Assembly (NCBI GenBank): GCA_050743145.1
Contig: JBOGDU010000018.1
Coordinates: 1 to 6,648, forward strand
Source: DASRTE01 sp050743145
GTDB lineage: Bacteria > Actinomycetota > Actinomycetes > Jiangellales > Jiangellaceae
Length of the DNA: 6,648 bases
Direction: 5' to 3'
Position numbers and translations under genes: made by a program. Positions 5,502-6,648 of the stretch are shown piece by piece (position 1 is the stretch's first letter; each line of letters opens with the position of its first letter). Below the pieces are notes generated by a model that saw only the letters and a list, made by a program, of their open reading frames with translations, was not told where the DNA came from and did no database searches.

Positions 5502-6353
5502 GTGGAGCGCAGCTTTCCCTTCGTCAAGGGACACGGCACGGAGAACGACTTCGTGCTGCTGCCCGATCCCGATGGCACGCTGCACGCCGACCTCGACCCG
5601 GGAACCGTCCGGCGGCTGACCGACCGGCACGCGGGCCTGGGCGCCGACGGGGTCATCCGGGTGGTGCGCAGCGCCGACCTCGCCGACGGCCGGGAGATCG
5701 CCGCCGATGCCGAGTGGTTCATGGACGACCGCAACGCCGACGGTTCGGTCGCGGAGATGTGCGGCAACGGCGTGCGGGTGATCGCCCGCTACCTGTGGGA
5801 GTCGGGATTGGCCGAGGGCAGCGTGCTCCCGGTGGGCACGCGTGCCGGTGTCCGCACTGTGCACGCCGGGACGGACGGGTCCATCACCACCGAGATGGGT
5901 ACCCCGCGTCCGTTGACCAACGGTGAAGGCGTCTTCGCGACCTCGGCAGGTCGGACGTGGCCGGCCGAGGCGGTGTGGGTGCCCAATCCGCACGCGGTCG
6001 TCTTCGTCGACGACCTCGAAGACCCCGGCCGGCTGGTACGGGCGCCGCAGCTGCAACCCGGGCAGGTCTTCCCCCAGTCCGCCAACGTCGAGTTCGTGGT
6101 CGGTCGCGGCGACCGGCACATCGCCCTGCGGGTGTGGGAACGCGGTGTCGGTGAGACCCGCTCGTGTGGCACCGGCGTGTGTGCGGCCGCCTGGGTCGCG
6201 ATGCGTCGCGACGGCGTTGCCCCAGGAACGTCGTATACCGTCGACGTGCCGGGCGGCCGGCTGGTCGTCGCCGAACGCGAGGACGGCGAACTGCTACTCA
6301 CCGGTCCGGCCGTGCTCGGACTGTCGGGCCGGGTCACTCTCCGTGAGCTGTGA
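5502..6353 (+). CDS. dapF: Diaminopimelate epimerase DapF
   Basis: A PLP-independent racemase that converts LL- to meso-diaminopimelate in the cytoplasm, for lysine synthesis and peptidoglycan cross-links. It has 283 residues. The two catalytic cysteines are Cys87 (EMCGNGVR) and Cys222 (SCGTGVCAAA). Other family marks are KGHGTENDF (9-17), LGADGV (46-51), FMDDRNADGS (73-82), VPNPHAVVFVDD (160-171), SANVEFV (193-199) and the ER loop (213-214). I chose GTG 5502 because the KGHGTEND motif then lies at its usual distance from the N-terminus and a -10 box precedes it. GTG 5475 is in frame, overlaps the miaA stop as GTGA, and would add nine residues; translational coupling from miaA is the alternative model. 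The frame stays open far upstream inside miaA, but that is only a GC-rich open frame. Confidence 0.97.
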   Translation: MERSFPFVKGHGTENDFVLLPDPDGTLHADLDPGTVRRLTDRHAGLGADGVIRVVRSADLADGREIAADAEWFMDDRNADGSVAEMCGNGVRVIARYLWESGLAEGSVLPVGTRAGVRTVHAGTDGSITTEMGTPRPLTNGEGVFATSAGRTWPAEAVWVPNPHAVVFVDDLEDPGRLVRAPQLQPGQVFPQSANVEFVVGRGDRHIALRVWERGVGETRSCGTGVCAAAWVAMRRDGVAPGTSYTVDVPGGRLVVAEREDGELLLTGPAVLGLSGRVTLREL

Positions 6354-6366
6354 CGTACGTCACAGC
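6347..6366. promoter_or_regulatory. Perfect 20-base palindrome, CRP-family-like site or hairpin at the dapF stop
   Basis: Two 10-base arms are perfectly complementary, with the core TGTGA-CGTACG-TCACA at 6349-6362... 6364 region centred on 6356/6357, and the dapF stop TGA inside the left arm. The core form TGTGA-N6-TCACA equals the consensus known for CRP-family regulators, including mycobacterial Crp. As RNA it would give an 8-bp stem with a GTAC loop and could act as a terminator without a T tract. Its centre lies about 150 bases before the next start codon. Confidence 0.55.
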
Positions 6367-6371
6367 ATCCT

Positions 6372-6392
6372 GAGGCGGCTCGGGGACGCCTC
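6372..6392 (+). repeat. Hairpin A in the dapF downstream region
   Basis: GAGGCG (6372-6377) can pair with CGCCTC (6387-6392) around a 9-base loop. The right arm is also used by the next hairpin (6385-6409), so the two structures exclude each other. This is the geometry of a leader switch or attenuator, if the region is transcribed from upstream. Confidence 0.3.
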
Positions 6393-6409
6393 CTCCGTAG
6401 GAGGACGTC
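6385..6409 (+). terminator. Hairpin B, terminator or leader structure
   Basis: TCCTCC-GTA-GGAGGA (6391-6405) is a 6-bp stem with a 3-base loop, extended by GACG/CGTC (6385-6388 with 6406-6409) across a two-base CC bulge. This makes one of the strongest hairpins in the window. No T tract follows. It can terminate transcripts leaving dapF, or shape the leader of the next gene. Confidence 0.4.
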
Positions 6410-6416
6410 GAAGAGC

Positions 6417-6432
6417 CCTCGATCGGCCGAGG
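6417..6432 (+). repeat. Hairpin C upstream of the last gene
   Basis: CCTCG (6417-6421) and CGAGG (6428-6432) can pair around a 6-base loop. The right arm overlaps the second GAGGCGG copy (6429-6435). The stem is short, so support is limited. Confidence 0.25.
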
Positions 6433-6453
6433 CGGTGTGTCGGTGCCCCGGTC

Positions 6454-6459
6454 TACCGT
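6454..6459 (+). promoter_or_regulatory. Possible -10 box of the last gene
   Basis: TACCGT is a TANNNT-type hexamer 47 bases before ATG 6507. With a start site about seven bases after it, the leader would be roughly 40 bases and would include the Shine-Dalgarno. No clear -35 is seen. Confidence 0.35.
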
Positions 6460-6494
6460 TTGGGTGACGGTGTCAGGCCGGGTTCGACCCGAGC

Positions 6495-6502
6495 AGAGGC
6501 GG
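6495..6502 (+). promoter_or_regulatory. Ribosome binding site of the last gene
   Basis: AGAGGCGG, with AGAGG ending 7 bases before ATG 6507, is a good Shine-Dalgarno sequence. It is also the third copy of GAGGCGG in this intergenic stretch (others at 6372 and 6429), and it could in principle pair with CGCCTC at 6387-6392. Confidence 0.6.
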
Positions 6503-6506
6503 TGGT

Positions 6507-6648
6507 ATGAGCGGCTCCCAGCGCGAACGCCGCGACGCCGTGCTCGCCGCGGCCGAACTGCGCTCCAGGCGACGGGCCCGCGGGCGCGCTGCCCGCCGGG
6601 CGGCCACGCTGCGCGCCGCCGCCGCGCTGCAGTTCGCCGCGGCCACCG
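6507..6648 (+). CDS. Unidentified protein, Arg/Ala-rich N-terminus (partial, runs off the window)
   Basis: Only the first 47 codons are present and I do not recognise the product. It starts MSGSQRERRDAVLAAAELR and continues with an Arg-rich, then Ala-rich stretch ending ALQFAAAT. The pattern could be a helical basic segment followed by the start of a membrane segment, or a disordered nucleic-acid-binding tail. It is too short to decide. Coding is supported by a good Shine-Dalgarno, an in-frame stop at 6465-6467 that makes ATG 6507 the first possible start, and G or C in nearly all third codon positions. In many Actinobacteria hflX lies near dapF, but nothing seen here identifies HflX. Confidence 0.65.
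   Translation, partial: MSGSQRERRDAVLAAAELRSRRRARGRAARRAATLRAAAALQFAAAT

Noticed and set aside
6474..6494. tRNA T-arm-like GGGTTCGACCC
   Set aside because: Only a 5-bp CGGGT/ACCCG stem with a 3-base loop forms. The T-stem pairing fails beyond one pair, and no acceptor or anticodon arms are present.
1..6648. A defence system, CRISPR array, prophage or insertion sequence
   Set aside because: All complete genes are housekeeping or transport genes or small conserved-context proteins. No terminal repeats, transposase, spacer array or composition break was seen.

Overview
The window is very GC-rich, with G/C in most third codon positions. It reads as a chromosomal housekeeping segment of an actinobacterium. 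The placing rests on the gene order (glutamate-type ABC transporter, miaB, LigB-like gene, miaA, dapF), which is common in Actinobacteria, and on TANNNT -10 boxes sitting directly before start codons. An early-branching high-GC class such as Acidimicrobiia is possible but not proven here. I see no mobile element, CRISPR array, rRNA or tRNA.

Left part, minus strand (1-1695): the start of a gluABCD-type polar amino acid ABC transporter operon. The ATPase gene (922-1695) is followed after 29 bases by the lipoprotein substrate-binding gene (26-892). A ribosome-binding-site-like sequence at the window edge suggests that the permease genes follow outside the window. An 89-base divergent promoter region separates this operon from miaB.

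Centre and right, mostly plus strand (1785-6353): miaB (1785-3281); a convergent minus-strand gene for a small multi-pass membrane protein (3287-3769); a LigB-fold protein that seems to lack dioxygenase active-site residues (3802-4518); miaA (4573-5478); and dapF (5502-6353). MiaA and MiaB carry out consecutive steps of ms2i6A37 formation in tRNAs that read UNN codons. DapF makes meso-diaminopimelate for peptidoglycan and lysine. A further gene starts at 6507 and runs off the window; it encodes an Arg/Ala-rich N-terminus that I do not recognise.

Two regulatory patterns stand out. First, most first-in-unit genes have a TANNNT-like hexamer ending 6-10 bases before ATG/GTG and no Shine-Dalgarno sequence, as expected for leaderless mRNAs. 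The internal gene gluB and the last gene instead have good Shine-Dalgarno sequences. Second, the stop codons of miaB, miaA and dapF each lie inside an inverted repeat. The dapF one is a perfect 20-base palindrome with the TGTGA-N6-TCACA form of a CRP-family site. The 153 bases between dapF and the last gene also hold stacked, partly exclusive hairpins and three copies of GAGGCGG, the third being the ribosome binding site. No complete novel system is evident; the best leads are the degenerate LigB-like protein between the two tRNA-modification genes and the dapF downstream region.
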